From assembly GCA_959022875.1 (NCBI GenBank), contig CAUFAM010000089.1, forward strand, positions 1 to 5,751: a DNA stretch of 5,751 nt. Direction: 5' to 3'. The notes beneath the pieces are model-generated. The model saw only the letters and a list, made by a program, of their open reading frames with translations, searched no databases and was not told the DNA's origin. The stretch comes from an uncultured Oscillospiraceae bacterium. GTDB taxonomy: Bacteria; Bacillota; Clostridia; Oscillospirales; Oscillospiraceae. Shown here one piece after another: positions 1 through 5,172 of the stretch. The position numbers and the translations under genes are program-made. Positions within the stretch are counted from its first letter, which is position 1. Every line of letters begins with the position of its first letter.

Positions 1-381
1 AAACCGGAAAATCCGAAGTCAAACTATGCAGTACCGGGACTCTATTTCTATGACCATCAGGTTATGGACATTGCCCGGAATCTGAAGCCCTCCGCCCGTG
101 GGGAGCTGGAGATTACCGATGTAAACCTGGAATATCTCCGCAGGGGACAGCTCCAGGTGATCCCCCTGGAGAAAAACTTTACCTGGCTGGACGCAGGTAC
201 CGCGGACAGCCTGCTGGAGGCCGGGCAAACCATCCGACATATCCAGGACACCACAGGCCGGTATGTGGGCTGTCTGGAGGAATTGGCCCTCTATGAAGGC
301 TGGGTCACAGAAGAGCATGTCCACGCCATTGGGAGCGAACTGTCTATGACGCTCTATGGAAAATACCTGCAGTGCCTGTAA
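1..381 (+). CDS. rfbA: Glucose-1-phosphate thymidylyltransferase, C-terminal part (5' end outside window)
   Basis: This enzyme makes dTDP-glucose from dTTP and glucose 1-phosphate, the first step of dTDP-L-rhamnose and related sugar synthesis in the cytosol. Only the last 126 residues are present; the family is about 290 residues long, so the start lies upstream. The visible fragment opens with KPENPKSNYAV, which matches the conserved stretch after the catalytic E-K-P motif. It continues with the family signatures GLYFYD (13-18), SARGELEITDVN (31-42) and WLDAGT (62-67 of the fragment). By family knowledge, the Asp in WLDAGT (fragment residue 64) binds the catalytic Mg2+. The C-terminal helices that form the allosteric nucleotide site follow, and the protein ends at a normal TAA. 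No rmlB, rmlC or rmlD gene lies downstream, so this is the last gene of any dTDP-sugar cluster. The next gene starts 26 bases later with no terminator between them. Confidence 0.93.
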   Translation, partial: KPENPKSNYAVPGLYFYDHQVMDIARNLKPSARGELEITDVNLEYLRRGQLQVIPLEKNFTWLDAGTADSLLEAGQTIRHIQDTTGRYVGCLEELALYEGWVTEEHVHAIGSELSMTLYGKYLQCL

Positions 382-407
382 GCACATAGAAAAGAGGAAG
401 AACAGCT

Positions 408-1154
408 ATGAAAATCATTGGTGCGTATTTTAGCCCAAGCGGCGGCACCAAACGGGCCACGCAGCTGCTTTGCGGGCTGTTTGGCGACTATGAGACATTG
501 GATCTCGGAGGACGTGAGCGGGCAAAACGACAGTTTGAAAAGGACGAGCTGCTGGTACTGGCACTGCCGGTATATGCCGGACAGATCCCGGCGGTTCCCG
601 GTCTTCTGGATGGCCTGTCCGGAGATGGCACCCCCTGTGTGCTGCTGGCCACATATGGCAACCGTCACTATGACGACGCCCTGGCCCAGATGAAACAGCA
701 GATGGGGGAGAAGGACTTTTCCTGTGTGGCTGCCGCCGCAGTCATTACCCCCCATATTTTTGCGCCGTCTCTTGGAATGGGGCGGCCGGATGAAGAGGAT
801 GAGGCTGTGCTCAAGCAGCTTGCCCAGGCGGTGCAGGAGAAGTTGGAGGCCGGAAACTGGGCGGAACCTGCCGTGCCCGGTGATCCAAACCCCGCCCCCA
901 GAAAGGCAGTTCCGGTTCCCAAGGACCGGGACTGGGATACCTGTTTGGGCTGTGCCATTTGTGCCAAGGCCTGTCCCACCGGGGCGATGGATTTAAGCTC
1001 GCTGCTGTGGGAAGACAGCAAGTGCATCAGCTGTATGGCCTGCGTCTCCGCCTGCCCCACCGGGGCGCTGGGCTTCAGCGCTGCCCAGCTGGCGGAAAAG
1101 CTCACCGCCAACTTTACAGCCCGCCGTCCCATCGAGCTTTTTGTGGAGGGCTGA
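408..1154 (+). CDS. EFR1-type flavodoxin-ferredoxin fusion protein (two [4Fe-4S] motifs)
   Basis: A 248-residue electron-transfer protein combining an N-terminal flavodoxin-like domain with a C-terminal bacterial ferredoxin domain, as in the EFR1 family of Clostridia. The flavodoxin part shows a phosphate-binding loop, FSPSGGTKRAT (8-18), then ALPVYAGQIP (52-61), ATYGNRHYDDAL (81-92) and a GRPDEED segment (125-131), all typical of this family. A Pro/charge-rich linker (about 152-175) leads to two CxxCxxCxxxCP motifs: C179-C182-C185-C189 and C206-C209-C212-C216, each followed by TGA. These should bind two [4Fe-4S] clusters; FMN binding is inferred. There is no signal peptide, so it is cytosolic. 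The ATG at 408 is preceded by an AGAGGAAG stretch (393-400). The protein ends six bases before the asparaginase start, suggesting co-transcription. The physiological partner is unknown, and the sequence does not reveal a substrate. Confidence 0.88.
   Translation: MKIIGAYFSPSGGTKRATQLLCGLFGDYETLDLGGRERAKRQFEKDELLVLALPVYAGQIPAVPGLLDGLSGDGTPCVLLATYGNRHYDDALAQMKQQMGEKDFSCVAAAAVITPHIFAPSLGMGRPDEEDEAVLKQLAQAVQEKLEAGNWAEPAVPGDPNPAPRKAVPVPKDRDWDTCLGCAICAKACPTGAMDLSSLLWEDSKCISCMACVSACPTGALGFSAAQLAEKLTANFTARRPIELFVEG
1145..1150 (+). promoter_or_regulatory. Ribosome binding site of the asparaginase, inside the end of the EFR1 gene
   Basis: GGAGGG sits 10 bases before the ATG at 1161 and overlaps the last codons of the upstream gene. 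A second, shorter GAGGG (1153-1157) spans its stop codon but is only 3 bases from the ATG. This arrangement suggests translational coupling of the two genes. Confidence 0.6.
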
Positions 1155-1160
1155 GGGCAG

Positions 1161-2156
1161 ATGAAGAAAGTCCTCATGATTGCCACCGGAGGTACCATTG
1201 CTTCCAAAGACAGCGGCCAGGGGCTGACCCCTGCCATCACGTCCGAAGAGATTTTGGGCTATGTGCCCGCTATTGGGGAGCTGTGCCAGGTTGAGGCCAT
1301 TCAGCTGATGAATCTGGACAGCACCAACATTACCCCAAGCCACTGGCTGGAAATGGCCAGGGCAGTGGAGGAGCACTACGATGAGTATGACGGCTTCGTC
1401 ATCACCCATGGTACCGATACCATGGCCTATACCGCCGCGGCCTTGTCCTACCTCATCCAGTACTCCCAAAAGCCTATTGTGATTACCGGTTCCCAGAAGT
1501 CCATCTGTCTTGAAAATACCGACGCCCGGCTGAACCTCTATAACAGCTTCCTTTACGCCGCGGACGATGGCTCCCATGGTGTGAGCCTGGTCTTTGACGG
1601 CAAGGTGATTTTGGGAACCCGGGCGCGGAAAGAGCGCACCAAGAGCTTTAACGCCTTTTCCAGCGTGGACTACCCTGAGCTGGGAGTGATCCGGGACGGG
1701 AAGCTTATCCGCTACCTGGCGGAGCTGGAGTACCGGCCCCGGCCGGTGTTTTATCACCAGCTGGAGGAGCGGATTTTGCTGCTCACGCTGATTCCCGGCA
1801 TGGGGGCGGACGCGCTGGAGGCACTGCGTGACCGGTATGAAGCGGTCATTTTGCAGAGCTTTGGCGTTGGCGGCCTGCCCGGCGGTGCTTCGGGCTCTCT
1901 GGCCCGGGCCATGGAGGCCTGGCTGGAGGAGGGAAAGACCATTCTGATGATGACCCAGGTTCCTTATGAGGGCAGCGACATGACGGTCTATCAGGTGGGC
2001 TATCAGGTCAAGAAGAAGTATCAGCTCATCGAAGGGTACAACATGACCCTGGAGGCGGCGGCGACGAAGCTTATGTGGGTTCTGGGACAAACCCGGAACG
2101 AAGATCACATCCGTCAGATGTTTGAGCAGCCCGTGCAGTTTGACCTGATCCGGTGA
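1161..2156 (+). CDS. ansA: L-asparaginase, cytosolic type I-like
   Basis: A 331-residue asparaginase that hydrolyses L-asparagine to aspartate and ammonia; the length is normal for the family. The N-terminal motif ATGGTIAS (8-15) carries the nucleophile threonine T12. NLDSTNITPSHW (51-62) includes the substrate-contacting D53/S54 region, and THGTDTMAYTAAAL (82-95) carries the second catalytic Thr and Asp (T85, D86). K157 in the RARKERTKSFNAF stretch is the likely catalytic lysine when that stretch is aligned by eye to E. coli AnsA. The C-terminal small domain includes QSFGVGGLPG (232-241), equivalent to the conserved QxxGxGNxP-type segment. The absence of any signal peptide favours the cytosolic type I group over the periplasmic type II group, though some clostridial sequences are hard to separate. 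The start at 1161 is supported by the upstream GGAGGG and by conservation beginning at residue 3. The gene is followed by a hairpin-containing gap. Confidence 0.92.
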   Translation: MKKVLMIATGGTIASKDSGQGLTPAITSEEILGYVPAIGELCQVEAIQLMNLDSTNITPSHWLEMARAVEEHYDEYDGFVITHGTDTMAYTAAALSYLIQYSQKPIVITGSQKSICLENTDARLNLYNSFLYAADDGSHGVSLVFDGKVILGTRARKERTKSFNAFSSVDYPELGVIRDGKLIRYLAELEYRPRPVFYHQLEERILLLTLIPGMGADALEALRDRYEAVILQSFGVGGLPGGASGSLARAMEAWLEEGKTILMMTQVPYEGSDMTVYQVGYQVKKKYQLIEGYNMTLEAAATKLMWVLGQTRNEDHIRQMFEQPVQFDLIR

Positions 2157-2199
2157 GTGCAGAAATGCTTTGTCTATTTATATAGGAAATGATCGTTTC

Positions 2200-2240
2200 A
2201 AGAGCGGAATTCGGGTGAGAAATCCCCCTATTCCGCTCTT
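2200..2240 (+). terminator. Long hairpin after the asparaginase gene, terminator-like but without a U tract
   Basis: An 11-base perfect inverted repeat is visible: AAGAGCGGAAT (2200-2210) and ATTCCGCTCTT (2230-2240), with a 19-base loop. Inside the loop GGG (2213-2215) can pair with CCC, giving a nested stem. Its position 44 bases after the asparaginase stop fits a transcription terminator. However, only two T residues end the right arm and the next bases are GCGCATTTGCG, so the U tract of an intrinsic terminator is missing. It could instead be a weak terminator, a processing or stability structure, or a leader element of the nucleotidase mRNA. Confidence 0.45.
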
Positions 2241-2262
2241 GCGCATTTGCGTGATTTGTGGC

Positions 2263-2278
2263 ACAATATTGTTCAATA
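2263..2278. promoter_or_regulatory. Overlapping AT-rich palindromes upstream of the nucleotidase, possible operator
   Basis: ACAATATTGT (2263-2272) is a perfect 10-base palindrome. It overlaps a second dyad, TATTG-TT-CAATA (2267-2278). Both lie in the region where a promoter for the nucleotidase would be expected, about 33-48 bases before its ATG. They could be a repressor site, but short AT palindromes also occur by chance. Confidence 0.25.
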
Positions 2279-2295
2279 CAGTACATTGCCGTGGG

Positions 2296-2302
2296 AAAGG
2301 AG
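2296..2302 (+). promoter_or_regulatory. Ribosome binding site that fixes the nucleotidase start
   Basis: AAAGGAG ends 8 bases before the ATG at 2311. It selects that ATG over the in-frame TTG 141 bases upstream, and a classical signal peptide begins exactly at this ATG. Confidence 0.8.
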
Positions 2303-2310
2303 ACCGTGGA

Positions 2311-4224
2311 ATGAAACGACTTCGCGCCGTGACAGCTGCGCTGCTGGTTCTCATATGCATTACCGCTATGCTTCCAGGCGCGGCAGCAGCGGGTGAGGGC
2401 CGTGAGGCTACCATCCTGTTTACCCATGACCTGCATTCCCACTTTTTGCCCCAGAGTGATGGGGCCGGGAACGAATCGGGTGGATATGCCCGCCTGATGA
2501 CCGTCCTGACAGAGGAGCGAAGGATACACCCCGATGCCATTACCGTGGACGGGGGCGATTTTTCCATCGGCTCCCTGATTCAGACCCTTTATACCACCCA
2601 GGCCGCCGAATTGCGTACCATGGGGGCCATGGGATATGATGCGGCTACGGTGGGCAACCATGAGTTTGACCACGGCGGGGTGGGCTTTGCCCAGATGCTC
2701 ACGGCCGCGGTGGCCAGCGGCGAGGCGCTGCCCGCTCTGGTGATGGCCAACTATAAGCCCTCCCCGGACAATCCCGACCAGCTGGACATCCAGCGCTCCA
2801 TGGCCGCCTATGGCGTGCAGGACTATATGCTTCTGGAGCGGGGCGGGGTGACCTATGGCATATTTGGCCTGGTAGGGGAGGATTCCCACGACTGTGCCCC
2901 TGCCTCCGGCTTTGTGCTGGGGGATGCGGCCGAAAACGCCCAGCGGTGTGTAGACGCCCTGGAAGAGCAGGGGGCGGAATTTATCATCTGCCTGTCCCAC
3001 TCGGGCACAGATGACAACGTAAAAAAGTCCGAGGATGAGCAGCTGGCCAAGGAAGTGGAGGGCATTGACCTGATCGTGTCCGGCCATACCCACACCACGC
3101 TGACCGAGCCCATCCAGGTGGAGGAAACCTACATTGTCTCCGCCGGGCCCTACTGCCAGAACCTTGGATCCGTCACCTTCCGCCTGGATGACGCCGGTGA
3201 GAAGGAACTGGTGGATTATCACCTGACCGCCATTGATGAGAGTATTCCGGAAGACCGGGACATCTCCCTTCTGGTGGAGGACTGGAAACTGCAGGTGGGC
3301 GGAACCTACCTGGCAAGGTACGGATTTGGATATGATGAAGTGCTCACCACGGCGGGCTTTAGCCTGCCCACTCCGGTTTCCGGTGTCCAGACGGGCAACG
3401 CACTGGGGGAGCTGGTGGCGGATGCTTACCTGTGGGCGGTGGAGAATCTGGAGGCGGAGAGCCCCGATACTGCTACCGTGACAGTGACGGCTGCCGGGGT
3501 GCTGCGTGCCCCGCTCTATGCCGGGGACATCACCGTCTCCCAGGCCTTTGACGTGCTGTCCATGGGAGTTGGGACGGACGGAACCTCGGGATACCCCCTG
3601 GTGTCCTGCTACCTCACCGGAAAAGAACTGAAGGCGCTGGCGGAGCTGGATGCCTCGGTCACACCCCTTATGCCTACGGCCCAGCTTTACATGTCCGGAA
3701 TGACCTATTCCTTCAATACAAACCGGATGTTCTTTAACCGGGTGTATGAGGTCTTGCTCAATGAGGCGCCCTTTGTCAGCGGCTTTCAGGGCAGCGGGCT
3801 GACTGAGATCGAGAACGACCAGCTCTACCGGGTGGTCTCCGGCATGTATTCCGCCCAAATGCTGGGTACGGTAAAGGAAAAATCCTTTGGCCTTTTGTCC
3901 ATCGTTCCCAAGGACGAAAACGGCCAGCCCATTACCGATTTCTCCACCCGGGTGCTCCGGGACAAAAACGGCAATGAGATCAAGGAATGGTATGCCCTGG
4001 CCGCTTACCTTGAGAGTTTTGGGGAGGAAGGCCTTCCCGATACATACAGCCACAGCGATGGCCGGAAGGACGTCAGCCGGAGCCTAAACCCCATCGAGCT
4101 TTTGAAGAATCCAAACTGGCTCACCCTGGCGGCCCTGCTGGTGGTGATATTGTTGGTTGCCCTGGTGGTTTTTCTGGTGCGGCGCTTTGTGTTTCGGAGA
4201 CGGCGGCGCTACCGGGGCTGGTAA
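2311..4224 (+). CDS. Secreted, membrane-anchored metallophosphatase / 5'-nucleotidase (UshA-like)
   Basis: A 637-residue exported enzyme of the bifunctional UDP-sugar hydrolase/5'-nucleotidase family, expected to release phosphate and nucleosides from extracellular nucleotides. Residues 1-27 are a signal peptide: KRLR, a hydrophobic core, and a probable cut after AAAA near 27. The metallophosphatase domain (about 32-300) has all five metal motifs: HDLHSH (D40, H42), DGGD (D83), GNHEFD (N116, H117), LSHSG (H230) and GHTH (H259, H261). The 5'-nucleotidase C-terminal domain (about 355-545) has GNALGELVADAYLWA (363-377), a divergent AAGVLR (394-399) where NGGGIR is usual, GYPL..YLTGKEL (428-440) and MSGMTYSFNTNR (461-472). 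A hydrophobic helix (about 603-623) followed by an Arg-rich tail (624-636) anchors the protein in the membrane with the catalytic part outside; no LPXTG sorting motif was seen. The exact substrate cannot be told. The gene is flanked by non-coding gaps, so it is probably transcribed alone. Confidence 0.9.
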   Translation: MKRLRAVTAALLVLICITAMLPGAAAAGEGREATILFTHDLHSHFLPQSDGAGNESGGYARLMTVLTEERRIHPDAITVDGGDFSIGSLIQTLYTTQAAELRTMGAMGYDAATVGNHEFDHGGVGFAQMLTAAVASGEALPALVMANYKPSPDNPDQLDIQRSMAAYGVQDYMLLERGGVTYGIFGLVGEDSHDCAPASGFVLGDAAENAQRCVDALEEQGAEFIICLSHSGTDDNVKKSEDEQLAKEVEGIDLIVSGHTHTTLTEPIQVEETYIVSAGPYCQNLGSVTFRLDDAGEKELVDYHLTAIDESIPEDRDISLLVEDWKLQVGGTYLARYGFGYDEVLTTAGFSLPTPVSGVQTGNALGELVADAYLWAVENLEAESPDTATVTVTAAGVLRAPLYAGDITVSQAFDVLSMGVGTDGTSGYPLVSCYLTGKELKALAELDASVTPLMPTAQLYMSGMTYSFNTNRMFFNRVYEVLLNEAPFVSGFQGSGLTEIENDQLYRVVSGMYSAQMLGTVKEKSFGLLSIVPKDENGQPITDFSTRVLRDKNGNEIKEWYALAAYLESFGEEGLPDTYSHSDGRKDVSRSLNPIELLKNPNWLTLAALLVVILLVALVVFLVRRFVFRRRRRYRGW

Positions 4225-4237
4225 ATCTGTGATCTGA

Positions 4238-4249
4238 GCGGGAAACCGC
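4238..4249 (+). other. Short hairpin with GAAA tetraloop after the nucleotidase stop
   Basis: GCGG-GAAA-CCGC forms a 4-base-pair stem closed by a GNRA-type tetraloop, 13 bases after the nucleotidase TAA. The following bases are ATATTCC rather than a T run, so it is at most a weak terminator. It may protect the 3' end of the nucleotidase mRNA. Confidence 0.3.
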
Positions 4250-4279
4250 ATATTCCATATTAAGAATGGAGAAAAGGGG

Positions 4280-4299
4280 CGCCGGGGAATTGCCCGGTG
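4280..4299 (+). other. GC-rich hairpin in the nfnA leader
   Basis: Bases 4280-4286 can pair with 4293-4299. The core is CCGGG/CCCGG, extended by a G-U and a C-G pair, with a 6-base loop GAATTG. The hairpin ends 11 bases before the AGGAGG of nfnA and has no downstream T run. A role in mRNA stability or translation is possible but not shown. Confidence 0.35.
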
Positions 4300-4310
4300 A
4301 GCAACCATTG

Positions 4311-4316
4311 AGGAGG
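4311..4316 (+). promoter_or_regulatory. Ribosome binding site that fixes the nfnA GTG start
   Basis: AGGAGG lies 7 bases before the GTG at 4324. This is ideal spacing and supports the non-ATG start; no in-frame ATG with a ribosome binding site is close by. Confidence 0.85.
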
Positions 4317-4323
4317 AGAAGCA

Positions 4324-5172
4324 GTGAAGAAGTACGAAATCGCGAAGAAAAAGGTGCTGACCGCTGAGATCACCCAGATCTCGGTGTATGCGCCCCTGGT
4401 GGCCGCCAAAGCCAAGGCGGGCCAGTTTATCATTCTCCGTGTGGACGAGGAGGGTGAGCGGATCCCCCTGACCATTTCCAGCGCGGACAACGACCTGGTC
4501 ACCGTAATCTTCCAGAAAATTGGCGGCACCACCCTGGCTCTGGATGAGCTCCAGGAGGGAGACTGCCTCCACGACTTTGTGGGCCCCCTGGGTGTCCCCA
4601 CCCATGTGGAGGATCTGGGCCGGGTAGCCGTTCTGGGCGGCGGCCTGGGCTGCGCCATTGCTCTGCCTGTGGCCCGTGCCCTTCATGAGGCCGGCAACCA
4701 GGTGGACCTCATCGGCGGTTTTAAGACAAAGGATATCGTCATCCTGGAGGAGGAGATGGGCAAGGCCTGTACCGACCTGCACATCTGCACCGACGACGGC
4801 ACCTATGGCTACCACGGCTTTGTCACCGGTAAGCTGGAGGAACTTATTCAGAGCGGCGTGAAGTTTGACCATGTCTTTGCCATTGGCCCCCTGATGATGA
4901 TGAAGTTTGCCTGCAAGCTCACCGAAACGTACCACATGCCCACCACGGTGAGCATGAACCCCATCATGATCGACGGCACCGGCATGTGCGGCTGCTGCCG
5001 CCTTACTGTGGACGGCGAGGTGAAGTTTGCCTGCGTGGACGGCCCCGACTTTGACGGCCACGAGGTGGACTTTGATGAGGTCATTGCCCGGAACAATACC
5101 TATAAGGAGCAGGAGGCCAAGGCGAAGGAGAAGCACCTGTGCCGCCTGGGAGGAGGTGCCATGAATGGCTAA
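4324..5172 (+). CDS. nfnA: NfnA, small subunit of NADH-dependent reduced ferredoxin:NADP+ oxidoreductase
   Basis: A 282-residue subunit of the cytosolic electron-bifurcating NfnAB complex. It couples NADPH oxidation to NAD+ and ferredoxin reduction, or the reverse, balancing the three redox pools in anaerobes. It starts with GTG and KKYEIAKKKVLTAEI, typical of the family. Residues 1-95 form the FAD-binding barrel, with RIPLTISSAD (46-55) as the flavin motif. Residues about 98-210 form the NAD(H)-binding domain, with AVLGGGLGCAIALP (102-115) and IGPLMMMKF (187-195). The C-terminal segment IDGTGMCGCC (216-225) plus C237 in FACVDGPDF fits the [2Fe-2S] site, whose ligands in Thermotoga NfnA are one Asp and three Cys: D217, C222, C225, C237 here. 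It overlaps nfnB by 8 bases. Homologues are often labelled sulfide dehydrogenase or dihydroorotate dehydrogenase electron-transfer (PyrK-like) subunits. The downstream partner makes NfnA the best reading. Confidence 0.9.
   Translation: MKKYEIAKKKVLTAEITQISVYAPLVAAKAKAGQFIILRVDEEGERIPLTISSADNDLVTVIFQKIGGTTLALDELQEGDCLHDFVGPLGVPTHVEDLGRVAVLGGGLGCAIALPVARALHEAGNQVDLIGGFKTKDIVILEEEMGKACTDLHICTDDGTYGYHGFVTGKLEELIQSGVKFDHVFAIGPLMMMKFACKLTETYHMPTTVSMNPIMIDGTGMCGCCRLTVDGEVKFACVDGPDFDGHEVDFDEVIARNNTYKEQEAKAKEKHLCRLGGGAMNG
5151..5157 (+). promoter_or_regulatory. Ribosome binding site of nfnB inside nfnA
   Basis: AGGAGGT, within the last codons of nfnA, is 7 bases before the ATG at 5165. It supports that start over the nearby in-frame ATG codons at 5174 and 5180. 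Confidence 0.8.

Larger units (their letters stand above)
2157..2310. other. Intergenic region between asparaginase and nucleotidase genes
   Basis: This 154-base gap is more AT-rich than the flanking genes. It holds a long hairpin (2200-2240), a 10-base palindrome (2263-2272) overlapping a second dyad (2267-2278), and the ribosome binding site of the nucleotidase (2296-2302). An open frame in phase with the nucleotidase runs back to a TTG at 2170. It has no ribosome binding site and passes through the hairpin, so it is not part of the protein. No strong -35/-10 pair was found. The best is TTGTGG (2256-2261) with TACAGT (2277-2282), but the spacing is only 15 bases, so it is not claimed as a promoter. 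Confidence 0.6.
4225..4323. other. Hairpin-rich gap and 5' leader of the nfnAB operon
   Basis: This 99-base gap holds three separate short hairpins (4238-4249, 4254-4270 and 4280-4299) and then the AGGAGG ribosome binding site of nfnA. None of the hairpins is followed by a T run on the + strand. No convincing -35/-10 pair was found, so it is unclear whether nfnAB has its own promoter here. The small size and the lack of a long conserved-looking fold argue against a known riboswitch class. Confidence 0.5.

Noticed and set aside
969..1067. Near-perfect 18-base direct repeat (969-986 and 1050-1067, 17 of 18 identical)
   Set aside because: Both copies encode ACPTGA at the end of the two [4Fe-4S] motifs, 27 codons apart in the same frame, so the ferredoxin domain's internal duplication explains them.
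993..2108. 371-codon open frame on the - strand opposite the asparaginase gene
   Set aside because: It is a shadow of the asparaginase and EFR1 genes; the product shows no known motif and no ribosome binding site supports it.
2256..2282. Possible promoter TTGTGG / TACAGT before the nucleotidase
   Set aside because: Both boxes are only partial matches and the 15-base spacing is too short for a normal sigma-A promoter.
2170..2310. 47-residue N-terminal extension of the nucleotidase from a TTG at 2170
   Set aside because: The TTG has no ribosome binding site and the extension crosses the strong hairpin. A clear AAAGGAG and a standard signal peptide begin at the ATG at 2311.
2071..4053. Very long open frame (660 codons) on the - strand opposite the nucleotidase
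   Set aside because: It lies antisense to a gene with complete metallophosphatase motifs, has no recognisable domain and a low-complexity composition rich in Gly, His and Gln. Long antisense frames are common opposite genes with G/C-rich third positions.
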